From JBDTYT01 sp040005555 (GTDB taxonomy: Bacteria; Actinomycetota; UBA4738; HRBIN12): a DNA stretch of 24,888 nt. The position numbers and the translations under genes were made by a program. Positions 1-5,856 of this stretch are shown piece after piece; the first letter of the stretch is position 1, and each line of letters begins with the position of its first letter. The stretch spans positions 1-24,888 of the forward strand of contig JBDTYT010000017.1 in the NCBI GenBank assembly GCA_040005555.1. The letters are read 5' to 3'. The notes under the pieces were generated by a model. The model was not told where the DNA came from, did no database searches, and saw nothing but the letters and a program-made list of their open reading frames with translations.

Positions 1-1011
1 GGCAGCGCCCCCGTACAGCGTCGCGAGCGGGAGCCACGCCAGTGCATCGGACAGCCCGTGGTGGGTGCCGTCCCCCACGAACTCGATCACCTTCTTCAGA
101 CCCAGGGCGACCAGCACGATGCCGGCAACCATCGGCATGTGCAGGTAGGTGTAGGCATCGCGGGCCAGACGCGTTCGCTCCTCGCCCTCCGACCTGCGCA
201 GGACACGCTCGCCGATCAGGGTTACGACGTCGAAGTAGACCCACCACAGGCAGGCCGCGATGGTGAGCCCGAGCACCGACGCGACGATGATCGGCCCTGA
301 GAGCGGTAACGCACCGACACCGACGCCGACGCCGATCGCGACGATCGACTCGCCGAGGGCGACGATCAAGATCAGCCCATGGCGCTCCACGAAGTGGCTC
401 GCCGAGTTCAACCGCCATCCCGACGCTCCGGAGAGCATGGTGCCGACGTAATCCACGACCACAGCGGTCACCCACGTGAGGGTCTGCCCCTCACCGTCGA
501 GCTGTGAGGCCACCAAAAGCAGCACGGTGCTACCGAGCACCGATGGCATGAACCGCAGGAGCTGGCGGCGCAGCCCCGGGTCTTGGCCGGAGGCGAGCCA
601 GAAGATCGCGAGGTGCAGGAGGCGGACGGCCAGGTACGCGAACGCGAACAGCATCGGGCCGTTCAGCCCACCGGAGCGGTCATCGAACGCTTCGGGCACC
701 GAGAGCGCGAGCACGAACATGGCGGCCATCGCGCCGAACATCGCGGCTCGTGCGATGCCCTCGTCGGCGCGCATGACGTTGCCGAGCCAGGCGTAACCGA
801 CCCAGCACCACCAGAGCAGCGCGAGCACGAGCATGCACCGCGTGAGGCCCCGGCCCGTGAGGTCCCCGGCCATGAGGGCTGTGACCTGGGTCAGCGAGAA
901 CACGAAGACGAGGTCGAAGAAGAGCTCGATCGGCGTGACCCGGGCCTCCTCCGAGACCGACTGGATCCGCGGATGCCGCCCGTCATTCACGCTCGCATCG
1001 TGCCACGACAT
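1..1011 (-). CDS. ltrA: Low temperature requirement A (LtrA) family membrane protein, 3' end outside window
   Basis: Reading the minus strand from ATG at 1011 gives 337 uninterrupted codons running off the window edge. The protein opens with a short polar stretch, then a segment with the LtrA-family hallmark ELFFDLVFVF (about residues 30-39), followed by several hydrophobic segments, for example LVLALLWWCWVGYAWLG and the AMFGAMAAMFVLALS region, and a later LILIVALGESIVAIG motif also typical of LtrA. LtrA proteins are integral membrane proteins of roughly 370-400 residues whose molecular role is unknown (named from a Listeria cold-growth mutant), so only the C-terminal tail should be missing. 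No clear Shine-Dalgarno sequence precedes the ATG; a GTG at codon 8 is an alternative start. It is divergent from the sigma factor at 1123, with 111 bp between them. Family assignment is confident; function is not. Confidence 0.88.
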   Translation of the reverse strand, partial: MSWHDASVNDGRHPRIQSVSEEARVTPIELFFDLVFVFSLTQVTALMAGDLTGRGLTRCMLVLALLWWCWVGYAWLGNVMRADEGIARAAMFGAMAAMFVLALSVPEAFDDRSGGLNGPMLFAFAYLAVRLLHLAIFWLASGQDPGLRRQLLRFMPSVLGSTVLLLVASQLDGEGQTLTWVTAVVVDYVGTMLSGASGWRLNSASHFVERHGLILIVALGESIVAIGVGVGVGALPLSGPIIVASVLGLTIAACLWWVYFDVVTLIGERVLRRSEGEERTRLARDAYTYLHMPMVAGIVLVALGLKKVIEFVGDGTHHGLSDALAWLPLATLYGGAA

Positions 1012-1122
1012 CGCAGATGCGACACGAGCTCGCCCCGAAACCCCCGGCGGCCGGACTTTCTCCACAAGATCGACCCCTTCGGTACACGTTTCGCCGCGGA
1101 TCGCACCCTCAGTATGTGAGAT

Positions 1123-1605
1123 GTGGACGATGAGCCCATGGATCTGAGGTCGGCTCGCGCCTTCGACGTGCTCTATCGGGAGCAGGCCGACCGGCTCTGG
1201 CGCGCCGTCTTCGCGTATACGGGCGATCGAGAGGTGGCGAGCGACGCCGTCGCCGAGGCGTTCGCCCAATCCCTTCGTCGCGGCGAGGCACTCCGTTCCC
1301 CGAAGGCCTGGGTGTGGCGGGCGGCGTTCCAGATCGCGCGCGGCGAGCTGAAACGGCGGGCTGCGCTGTCACCGTTGGCAGACGAGCGGAGCTACGAGAT
1401 GCCGGAGCCGGCCTGGCAGCTGGTCGGCGCGCTCCGGTCGTTGCCGGAGCGCCAACGCGTGATCCTCGTCCTCCGCTACTACGCCGACTATCCCGTACGT
1501 GATATCGCCGAGATCGTGGGGTCGACGGCGGCGACCGTGCGCGTTCATCTCAGCAGGGGCCGACGGCGGCTGCGCAAACTCTTGGAGGAAGAGGACGATG
1601 CCTGA
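1123..1605 (+). CDS. ECF-type RNA polymerase sigma factor
   Basis: 160 residues, the normal size of a minimal ECF (group IV) sigma factor. Region 2 is at about residues 12-75 (AFDVLYREQADRLWRAVF, then a core-binding helix with VASDAVAEAFAQ). Region 4 is at about 100-155, with LRSLPERQRVILVLRYYADY followed by a helix-turn-helix (VRDIAEIVGSTAATVRVHLS) and the basic tail RGRRRLRKLL. It should direct polymerase to a small set of promoters. The start is taken as GTG 1123; an in-frame ATG at 1138 is equally possible and costs only five residues. The stop overlaps the start of the next gene by 8 bp (1598-1605), indicating translational coupling to a membrane partner that probably controls it. I see no convincing GGAAC/CGTC-type autoregulatory promoter just upstream. 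The ECF subgroup cannot be assigned by eye. Confidence 0.92.
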   Translation: MDDEPMDLRSARAFDVLYREQADRLWRAVFAYTGDREVASDAVAEAFAQSLRRGEALRSPKAWVWRAAFQIARGELKRRAALSPLADERSYEMPEPAWQLVGALRSLPERQRVILVLRYYADYPVRDIAEIVGSTAATVRVHLSRGRRRLRKLLEEEDDA

Positions 1606-2695
1606 TCTGCGGGGGCGGTTCCAGCGGTTGGACGAGATCCCGGTTCCCGATCTGAGGAACGCCATCGAGGATCGCGAGCAAGGCGCGCCGTTCGTTCCCG
1701 ACGCGACGTCCACGCGTCGACGTGTGATCGCGGGTGTGGTCGCGTTCGCCGTCTTCGCGGCGGCCGGGATCTTCACCTGGAGGGCGTTCGCCCCCGGGGC
1801 GGGCGATGACCAGGTCGCCGCCACCTCCGGCATCTACCGAGACCCCGCCGGGTGGACCATCCACGTCCCGCGGGGTTGGCACGTGGTGCCCTTCGACGTC
1901 TCCGACCCCTCGGACGGCTCCCGGTTGCAAGGAGTGCAGCTTTCCAACGTCGAGCTGCCGATGCCGGCTGTGGGGTGGCAGCCCGCACCCCCCAACCGAG
2001 CAGCCTCGTCCTTTCCAAGGAAAGGCGTCGCCGTGATCGTCGCCCGCACCTCCGGCTCGCCGGGCGGCGATGAGATCCCGCTCCCCCTCTCCCTCGATGC
2101 CTTCGTCGGAGGCAGCGCACCGCCCGGCGCTCCGGTGCTGGACGTTGCCTACTTCGCCGCCGGCGGCTGGACCTTCGTTTCCACCGTGAAGGTCGGAGCG
2201 CACGCGTACGACGATGCAACGCTTCGAACCGTTGGGGAGGCGGTGGCCTCGTTCCGGTTCCCGCAACCATCCACACCTGCTTGCGGCTCGTCGCAGCTTT
2301 CGGGTCGGATGGCCGGCTCAGAGGGGGCGGCCGGCACGGCGTTCATGACGATCGGACTCAGGAACGTATCGACGTCCCCCTGCCACCTCGAGGGTTCACC
2401 GACGGTCGAGATGCTGAGTCCCTCGGGCACGTCGCTGCCGATCGGGGAACGCTCCGGTCTCCCGGAGGGGCCGTCGCTCGAGGCATCGCCCGTCGTCCTT
2501 CGGGCCGGAGAGGAGGCCTCGGTCGTCGTGGCCTTCAGTGACGTGAACGTCGGCCAGCTGCCGTGCCTGGAAGCGGGCTCGTTGAGCATCACCCCGACCG
2601 GCTCCGCTGATGCGATCGAGATCCCGCTCGCGCCGAGCGGCCAGGTCTGCGATCGAACCGTATGGGTGGCACCGTTCGCCGCATCCAACGAATGA
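1598..2695 (+). CDS. Membrane-anchored DUF4232 protein, probable anti-sigma partner
   Basis: 365 residues from ATG 1598, which overlaps the sigma-factor stop; a longer in-frame reading upstream would lie inside the sigma gene and is rejected. Layout: a cytoplasmic N terminus of about 40 residues (RFQRLDEIPVPDLRNAIEDRE, the kind of short helical segment seen on partner proteins of actinobacterial ECF factors); one transmembrane helix at about 43-61 (VIAGVVAFAVFAAAGIF); an extracytoplasmic middle part (about 65-220) with no family I recognise; and a C-terminal domain (about 226-365) resembling DUF4232, with Cys229, the signature SPCHLEGSPTVE, and four cysteines that could form disulfides. One pass through the membrane with an outside sensor-like domain suits transmembrane control of the sigma factor. 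There is no zinc-binding ZAS motif, so the anti-sigma role is inferred from gene pairing only. Confidence 0.85.
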   Translation: MPDLRGRFQRLDEIPVPDLRNAIEDREQGAPFVPDATSTRRRVIAGVVAFAVFAAAGIFTWRAFAPGAGDDQVAATSGIYRDPAGWTIHVPRGWHVVPFDVSDPSDGSRLQGVQLSNVELPMPAVGWQPAPPNRAASSFPRKGVAVIVARTSGSPGGDEIPLPLSLDAFVGGSAPPGAPVLDVAYFAAGGWTFVSTVKVGAHAYDDATLRTVGEAVASFRFPQPSTPACGSSQLSGRMAGSEGAAGTAFMTIGLRNVSTSPCHLEGSPTVEMLSPSGTSLPIGERSGLPEGPSLEASPVVLRAGEEASVVVAFSDVNVGQLPCLEAGSLSITPTGSADAIEIPLAPSGQVCDRTVWVAPFAASNE

Positions 2696-2706
2696 TCGTA
2701 CGGTTC
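2655..2706 (+). terminator. Long-arm inverted repeat at the end of the DUF4232 gene
   Basis: GAACCGTA (2655-2662) and TACGGTTC (2699-2706) are exact reverse complements. In RNA the helix extends by U-G, G-C and G-U pairs to 11 pairs, enclosing about 30 nt that include the last codons, so the stop codon lies at the base of the stem. It lies in the 23-bp convergent gap to the Clp_N gene and could stop transcription from either side. There is no U-tract, and such terminators are hard to prove in high-GC genomes. Confidence 0.35.
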
Positions 2707-2718
2707 TACCCCCGTGGT

Positions 2719-3306
2719 TCAGTCGCCGGAGAGGAGCTCGCTCACGACGGTTCGGACCCGTTGATCCGACACATCTCGTTCCGCCAACATCCCCGCTGCA
2801 AGGCCTTCTCGCTCCCGAACGATGCCGAGCAAGATGTGCTCCGTCCCGATGTAGTCATGCCGCAGCGATCTTGATTCCCGTAGTGCGAGCTGAAGCACCT
2901 TCTTCGCTCGAGGTGTGAACGGGATGCGGCCAGGGGATGGGACACACCGCTTCCTTCGACCTCGGCGCCCAGCCGGACGGATCCACTCGAGCGCCCCTTC
3001 ACCGAACGTTTCCTCGATCCGACGGCGCACTTCGTTGAGATCGATACCGATGGCTCGAAGGGCCTCCTCGTCCTCGTCACCGAGCGGGCCGGGCGGCCCC
3101 TCCCCCACGACCCGTACGACCTCCGACCGGACGTCGTCGAAACGAACCCCCAGTCGATCGAGTGCCTTATGTCCGACGCTTGCGTTGTCCCGCAGAAGCC
3201 CCAGCAGAAGATGCTCGGTACCGATAGAGCTGTGGTGCAACACCCGGGCCTCCTCCTGGGCGAAGACGACCGTCCCCCGGGCACGCTCCGTGAAATGCTC
3301 GAACAT
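2719..3306 (-). CDS. Double Clp_N domain protein without an ATPase domain (ClpC N-domain-like)
   Basis: 195 residues, all of it Clp_N-like. Repeat 1 (about 1-70: MFEHFTERARGTVVFAQEEA, then IGTEHLLLGLLRD) and repeat 2 (about 125-195: IPFTPRAKKVLQLALRES, then IGTEHILLGIVRERE) match the two halves of the ClpC N-terminal adaptor- and substrate-binding domain. Between them is a spacer of about 50 residues with an acidic stretch (DEDEEALRAIGIDLNEVRRR) and a basic one (RRGRRKR). Full ClpC is over 800 residues; here Walker motifs and AAA+ modules are absent and the ORF stops cleanly, so this looks like a dedicated short protein, not a fragment. ATG 3306 is preferred to an in-frame GTG at 3312 because GGGAGG lies 8 nt before the ATG but only 2 nt before the GTG. 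It follows the HTH gene by 5 bp, with its ribosome site overlapping that gene's stop. Possible roles are adaptor, decoy or regulator of ClpC; unproven. Confidence 0.9.
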   Translation of the reverse strand: MFEHFTERARGTVVFAQEEARVLHHSSIGTEHLLLGLLRDNASVGHKALDRLGVRFDDVRSEVVRVVGEGPPGPLGDEDEEALRAIGIDLNEVRRRIEETFGEGALEWIRPAGRRGRRKRCVPSPGRIPFTPRAKKVLQLALRESRSLRHDYIGTEHILLGIVREREGLAAGMLAERDVSDQRVRTVVSELLSGD

Positions 3307-3311
3307 CCCCA

Positions 3312-3539
3312 CTACCTCCCGGGACGGAATCGTCGGCCGGCGTGCTTCTTGTGGACCGCCTGTTTGCTCACCGTGAGCTCACGAGCGATCGACTGCCACG
3401 ACCAGCCGAGGTTCCGAGCGTTCCGCACCTGGAGCGCCTCGAGCTGTTCGACCAAACGACGAAGCGCCGCCACGCCTCGAAGACCGACCTTGGGATCGCT
3501 GCTGCTCGCCTGAGTCGCGATCTTCGTGGACTCGTTCAT
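3312..3539 (-). CDS. Small helix-turn-helix DNA-binding protein, partner of the Clp_N protein
   Basis: 75 residues. A polar N terminus is followed by an amphipathic helix (VAALRRLVEQLEALQVRNA, about 23-41) and a helix-turn-helix (GWSWQSIARELTVSKQAVHKK, about 45-65), ending in a basic tail. The HTH resembles the short 'recognise and repeat' type found in small actinobacterial regulators encoded next to Clp_N proteins. ATG 3539 is supported by the promoter: an ideal -10 element ends 6 nt before it, so the ATG itself is the predicted first transcribed base (leaderless). Two identical-arm inverted repeats overlap that promoter, which suggests autoregulation. It forms a two-gene operon with the Clp_N gene (5 bp gap). 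The specific regulator family is not recognised. Confidence 0.85.
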   Translation of the reverse strand: MNESTKIATQASSSDPKVGLRGVAALRRLVEQLEALQVRNARNLGWSWQSIARELTVSKQAVHKKHAGRRFRPGR

Positions 3540-3541
3540 GT

Positions 3542-3586
3542 CGTCAATATACGTTGACGCCTCACCTTCGTCAACCCTTATTGACG
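3542..3586 (-). promoter_or_regulatory. Promoter with two CGTCAA-N6-TTGACG operators for the HTH/Clp_N operon
   Basis: Read on the minus strand there is a -35 TTGACG (3574-3569), a 17-bp spacer and a -10 TATATT (3551-3546), then 6 bp to the ATG at 3539. Both hexamers are close to sigma-70 consensus and the spacing is optimal. Overlaid on it are two copies of CGTCAA-N6-TTGACG, at 3542-3559 and 3569-3586, with centres 27 bp apart and different 6-bp spacers. One covers the -10, the other the -35, the usual arrangement for repression. The arms do not match HAIR, CIRCE, ClgR or LexA sites as I know them, so the neighbouring HTH protein is the natural candidate binder. Confidence 0.85.
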
Positions 3587-3647
3587 TGGATCGAGCCGCG
3601 GACGAGCGTTCCCTCCCCGGGGCAGGATTGGCATCCGGACCCTGGGG

Positions 3648-4400
3648 TCAGTGGATCGTGACCAGGGTGCCGAGCGGCAGGAGGCGGGCGAGCTTGCGGA
3701 TGGCGGCGTTCCGCAGGCGGATACAGCCGTGGCTGACACGGTGACCGATGGATGAGGGGTCGTTGGTTCCGTGGATCCCCACCACGCCTCCCCACGTCCA
3801 GTCACGGATCACGTTCGAGTAGGCGGAGAGGCCGAAGGCGAGGACGCCGTAGACGGAGTTGCGATCGGGCGGCTTCAGTAGGGAGTTCAAGAAGAACGTG
3901 CCCCTCGGCGTCGGGGTGTCGCGCGTGCCGACGGCGATCGGGTACCCCGCGATGCGTTTGCACAGCTTGAACACCTCGAGCCGCAACCGACTGAGATCGA
4001 CGACGAGCCGGTAGTCGCTCCGTTGCAGCCGTACATCGGCGGCGCGGATCCAGCCCGTGGCGCCGTTCGGCCGCATCGGCAGCAGGGCCTGGTACCAGAC
4101 GCGGCCGGCCGCGTAGGTTTCATCGAGCAATGGGAAGACCTGCTGGGCACCCTGGACGTTCACGCGAGGGAACCGTCCGAGCACGGTCGCACCCGACCGG
4201 GGATGCTGGAGGGCCGCGGAGACCGGAACGCGCACCTCGCCGATCAGCGTGTAGCTCTCACAGGGCGGCTTGTGCTCGATCTTCTTGCCGAGGACACTCG
4301 GGCTACGGTCCGGATGCGCGCCCGGAGACCCATCGCACGCGGACAGCAGCAACAGAAGCGCGAGCGGCGTGAGTCCTGCCGCCTTCCGGCGGGTCTTCAT
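3648..4400 (-). CDS. L,D-transpeptidase lipoprotein
   Basis: 250 residues from ATG 4400. The N terminus is a lipoprotein signal (basic MKTRRK, hydrophobic run, lipobox LSAC with Cys22), so the protein should be lipid-anchored on the outer face of the membrane. Residues about 45-140 look like an SH3b-like wall-binding region (ending GWIRAADVRL). The C-terminal YkuD domain (about 143-250) has the catalytic signature HGTNDPSSIGHRVSHGCIRLRN in two halves: the upstream His and the SHGC nucleophile at Cys226. Such enzymes make 3-3 peptidoglycan cross-links or attach proteins to meso-diaminopimelate. The start codon overlaps the stop of the upstream secreted-protein gene as ATGA, so the two are translationally coupled. 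A much longer upstream reading in the same frame is a shadow of that gene. Confidence 0.93.
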   Translation of the reverse strand: MKTRRKAAGLTPLALLLLLSACDGSPGAHPDRSPSVLGKKIEHKPPCESYTLIGEVRVPVSAALQHPRSGATVLGRFPRVNVQGAQQVFPLLDETYAAGRVWYQALLPMRPNGATGWIRAADVRLQRSDYRLVVDLSRLRLEVFKLCKRIAGYPIAVGTRDTPTPRGTFFLNSLLKPPDRNSVYGVLAFGLSAYSNVIRDWTWGGVVGIHGTNDPSSIGHRVSHGCIRLRNAAIRKLARLLPLGTLVTIH

Positions 4401-4759
4401 CCTGTGAAGTTCGCCGGCCTCACGACCGGTGGATTGCCCTTGATCTGCGGCGGCACGGGAGCCTTCAGCGGCACGCAGCCGTTGTTGAACGTCGCTCGAC
4501 CATCGGCATCCCAATTCAGCGAGTACGTGTTCCCCTGGTAGTCGAACGGCGGGATGATGTCCCGCTCGTGTTGCCCGTAGTGACCGTGGAACGTGCCGCT
4601 CACGCTCGGCGAGATCATCACGTAGGGGTTCGTCCTCGATCCCGTCGCATGGCAGAACGTGACATGGGCCTGCTGCGCGCCGGCCTCGAACCCGGCGGAA
4701 CCGACCACGCCGAGGGCCACCGCCCCAATGAGGAGTCGCCCGAGGACCCGAACCTTCAT
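4397..4759 (-). CDS. Small secreted 'CHATG' protein, function unknown
   Basis: 120 residues from ATG 4759, preceded by a G-rich GGGGGTGG. An export signal fills about residues 1-28 (MKVRVLGRLLIGAVALGVVG, probable cleavage near AGA-QQA). The mature part begins with VTFCHATGSRTNPYVMISPS and continues with a histidine-rich segment (HGHYGQHERDIIPPF), then aromatic and polar residues and a second cysteine (NNGCVPL). The CHATG...NPY...H...DIIPPF pattern recurs, as I recall, in secreted actinobacterial proteins, but I know of no assigned function; the clustered histidines allow metal binding and the two cysteines a disulfide. It is the first gene of a two-gene unit with the L,D-transpeptidase (4-bp ATGA overlap), which hints at a role at, or attachment to, the cell wall. 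Confidence 0.85.
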   Translation of the reverse strand: MKVRVLGRLLIGAVALGVVGSAGFEAGAQQAHVTFCHATGSRTNPYVMISPSVSGTFHGHYGQHERDIIPPFDYQGNTYSLNWDADGRATFNNGCVPLKAPVPPQIKGNPPVVRPANFTG

Positions 4760-5084
4760 CTGCCACCCCCGTTGCCTAGATGTCCCACGGCGGGACCGAG
4801 GACGTACGGGGGGTGCGTCCGCCGGAACCCTCCGCCACCGTTCCGGTGCCGCCGATTGTGGGCCATTCGGCCTATCGCCGTCTAGAGGCGGCCGAGGCCG
4901 AACGGCCTCCCCACTACCGACCAAAGGCGCTAGCCGCCGACGCCGAGAATCCCGACACTTGGCCTACAGCAACAGGTGCCTTCCCCGGGAGGAGGGCGGC
5001 CACCCCCGGCCGACCTCCTCCCCTTCCCCCCGGGGGCCCGATGGACTCAACAACCGGATCGCATGGACCTCGAAGGGCCCGGCG
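4760..5084. other. Divergent intergenic region with a series of inverted repeats
   Basis: 325 bp separates the secreted-protein operon (minus) from a small ORF (plus). No credible gene lies in it. It contains several inverted repeats: CCGGAAC-N11-GTTCCGG (4822-4846); GGCC-ATTC-GGCC (4861-4872); CGCC-N7-GGCG (4876-4890); GAGGCC-GAAC-GGCCTC (4894-4909, extendable by one pair); and a long hairpin at 4987-5022. Some of this is expected by chance at such high GC, but the 4822-4846 and 4987-5022 elements are too long for that. It could hold operators, a structured leader RNA, or attenuators for either flank. I could not match it to a known riboswitch. Confidence 0.6.
4987..5022. repeat. Very stable 14-pair hairpin (inverted repeat)
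   Basis: The outer arms GGGAGGAGG (4987-4995) and CCTCCTCCC (5014-5022) pair perfectly. One G/A mismatch (4996/5013) follows, then CGGCC/GGCCG (4997-5001 / 5008-5012) around a 6-nt ACCCCC loop. It sits about 60 bp before the 5085 start codon on the plus strand and about 230 bp before the 4759 start on the minus strand. No T-run follows on either strand, so a classical intrinsic terminator is not supported; an attenuator or U-less terminator is possible. Confidence 0.7.
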
Positions 5085-5396
5085 ATGATGATCCGCGTGG
5101 CGCGTATCGAGGCGCACTCCACGCCCCGGATCACCAGGGCGGAGGTTCAGGAGTCCCTCTTCGGGGCGGCGCCCGTGGCACGGGTCATCTGGGAGCTGCC
5201 TGGGCCGCGCGAGACATGGTGGCTGGTGCAGGTCCCCGAGGAGCTCGCCACCGACCAGCTCCGGCGCTTCGCACACCTCCGGATCACGGCAGACGTCGTG
5301 GGGTTTCGAAGTGTCGAGATGCTCGATGGGAAGGGGAATCGCAGCTCGGGAGTCGAATCCGGCGCTCGGCGGTTTCCGTTTCGCCCCGTTTGCTGA
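5085..5396 (+). CDS. Hypothetical protein, 103 residues
   Basis: Starts at ATG 5085 (a second ATG follows at once, 5088) and runs 103 codons. Most of it has the G/C-rich third positions of a real gene in this genome, less so in the last 15 codons. The product is soluble-looking with no signal peptide or membrane helix: a mixed alpha/beta pattern (VARVIWELPGPRETWWLVQV, then EELATDQLRRFAHLRITADV) and a C terminus rich in Arg, Phe and Pro ending in Cys. I recognise no domain. The ribosome site is weak (GAAGGG about 10 nt upstream). It begins after the structured intergenic region and is followed after 95 bp by another small gene on the same strand. Function unknown; moderately sure it is coding. 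Confidence 0.6.
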   Translation: MMIRVARIEAHSTPRITRAEVQESLFGAAPVARVIWELPGPRETWWLVQVPEELATDQLRRFAHLRITADVVGFRSVEMLDGKGNRSSGVESGARRFPFRPVC

Positions 5397-5491
5397 CCTT
5401 TGCGCTGACCGAACATGAGACTTTTGGACGATGCACCCTTCCCCCAGTCGTCCTACGTTGCGGAGGTAGCACACGCGGAAGGGAGAGGGTA

Positions 5492-5812
5492 GTGGCAACA
5501 ACGCAACCGTTCGTCGTTCCCGAGGGTCCAGGACTCCAGATCATCGCCTCGTGCACCACGTGCGCGCACTCCGACTTCATCCACAGCGAATACGACGAGC
5601 GAGCGTGTCTGTTCAGCGCCTGCGAGTGCCCTTCGTACTCGACCAGCCGCCTCGGCGACGTTCCCCAGTCGAGGAACGCCGCTCCCGCCGCCATCATCGC
5701 CACCAAGGAAGGCAACACGATCACGATGTCCCTCTCGGCCCCGGACAGTATCGAGCGGGCCGCCACGCTCGCGCGGCTCGGATGGAAGGTCCGAGTCGTG
5801 AGGGGCCACTAG
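5492..5812 (+). CDS. Small cysteine-rich hypothetical protein
   Basis: 106 residues from GTG 5492, chosen because GGGAGAGGG ends 3 nt upstream; the longer upstream reading is a shadow. The first half carries five cysteines, Cys21, Cys24, Cys39, Cys44 and Cys46, with His26 nearby (SCTTCAHSDF, then ACLFSACECP). The C-x2-C and C-x4-C-x-C spacing looks like a small zinc-binding or metal-cluster site. The second half (about 60-106) is a plain alpha/beta segment (AAIIATKEGNTITMSLSAPD, then SIERAATLARLGWKVRVVRG) with no recognised family. No signal peptide, so probably cytoplasmic. It precedes the ornithine cyclodeaminase-family gene by 44 bp on the same strand; co-transcription is possible. Confidence 0.7.
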   Translation: MATTQPFVVPEGPGLQIIASCTTCAHSDFIHSEYDERACLFSACECPSYSTSRLGDVPQSRNAAPAAIIATKEGNTITMSLSAPDSIERAATLARLGWKVRVVRGH

Positions 5813-5856
5813 CCCGTCCGGCGACATACTCTGGGCCCCGATATCGGAGGTCCGAG

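Noticed and set aside
42..1119. Several plus-strand ORFs over the first kilobase
   Set aside because: They are antisense to a clear LtrA-type membrane protein and have low-complexity Arg/Pro/Ser/His-rich translations typical of shadow frames at high GC.
3569..3586. HspR (HAIR), CIRCE or ClgR site upstream of the HTH/Clp_N operon
   Set aside because: Arm sequence and spacing do not match those consensus sites as I know them.
4822..4846. GGAAC motifs as an ECF sigma -35 element
   Set aside because: No CGTC/GTC -10 at the right spacing on either strand; it is better described as an inverted repeat.
4900..4985. Possible cyclic-di-AMP (ydaO) riboswitch: GAGAATCCCGACA resembles the conserved 3' part
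   Set aside because: The matching GGGGUGAA core and paired elements upstream are missing; the resemblance is too short.
4780..5088. A 102-residue plus-strand ORF across the divergent intergenic region, stop overlapping the 5085 start
   Set aside because: The translation is low-complexity Pro/Arg/Ala, contains the hairpins, and has no ribosome site; more likely non-coding.
5340..5362. tRNA T-arm-like GAGTCGAATCC
   Set aside because: No matching stems or acceptor, D or anticodon arms nearby; it lies in the end of a coding ORF.
5426..5453. GGACGA-N16-TCGTCC inverted repeat upstream of the cysteine-rich small gene
   Set aside because: Six-bp arms with a wide spacer are expected by chance at this GC; no promoter is aligned with it.
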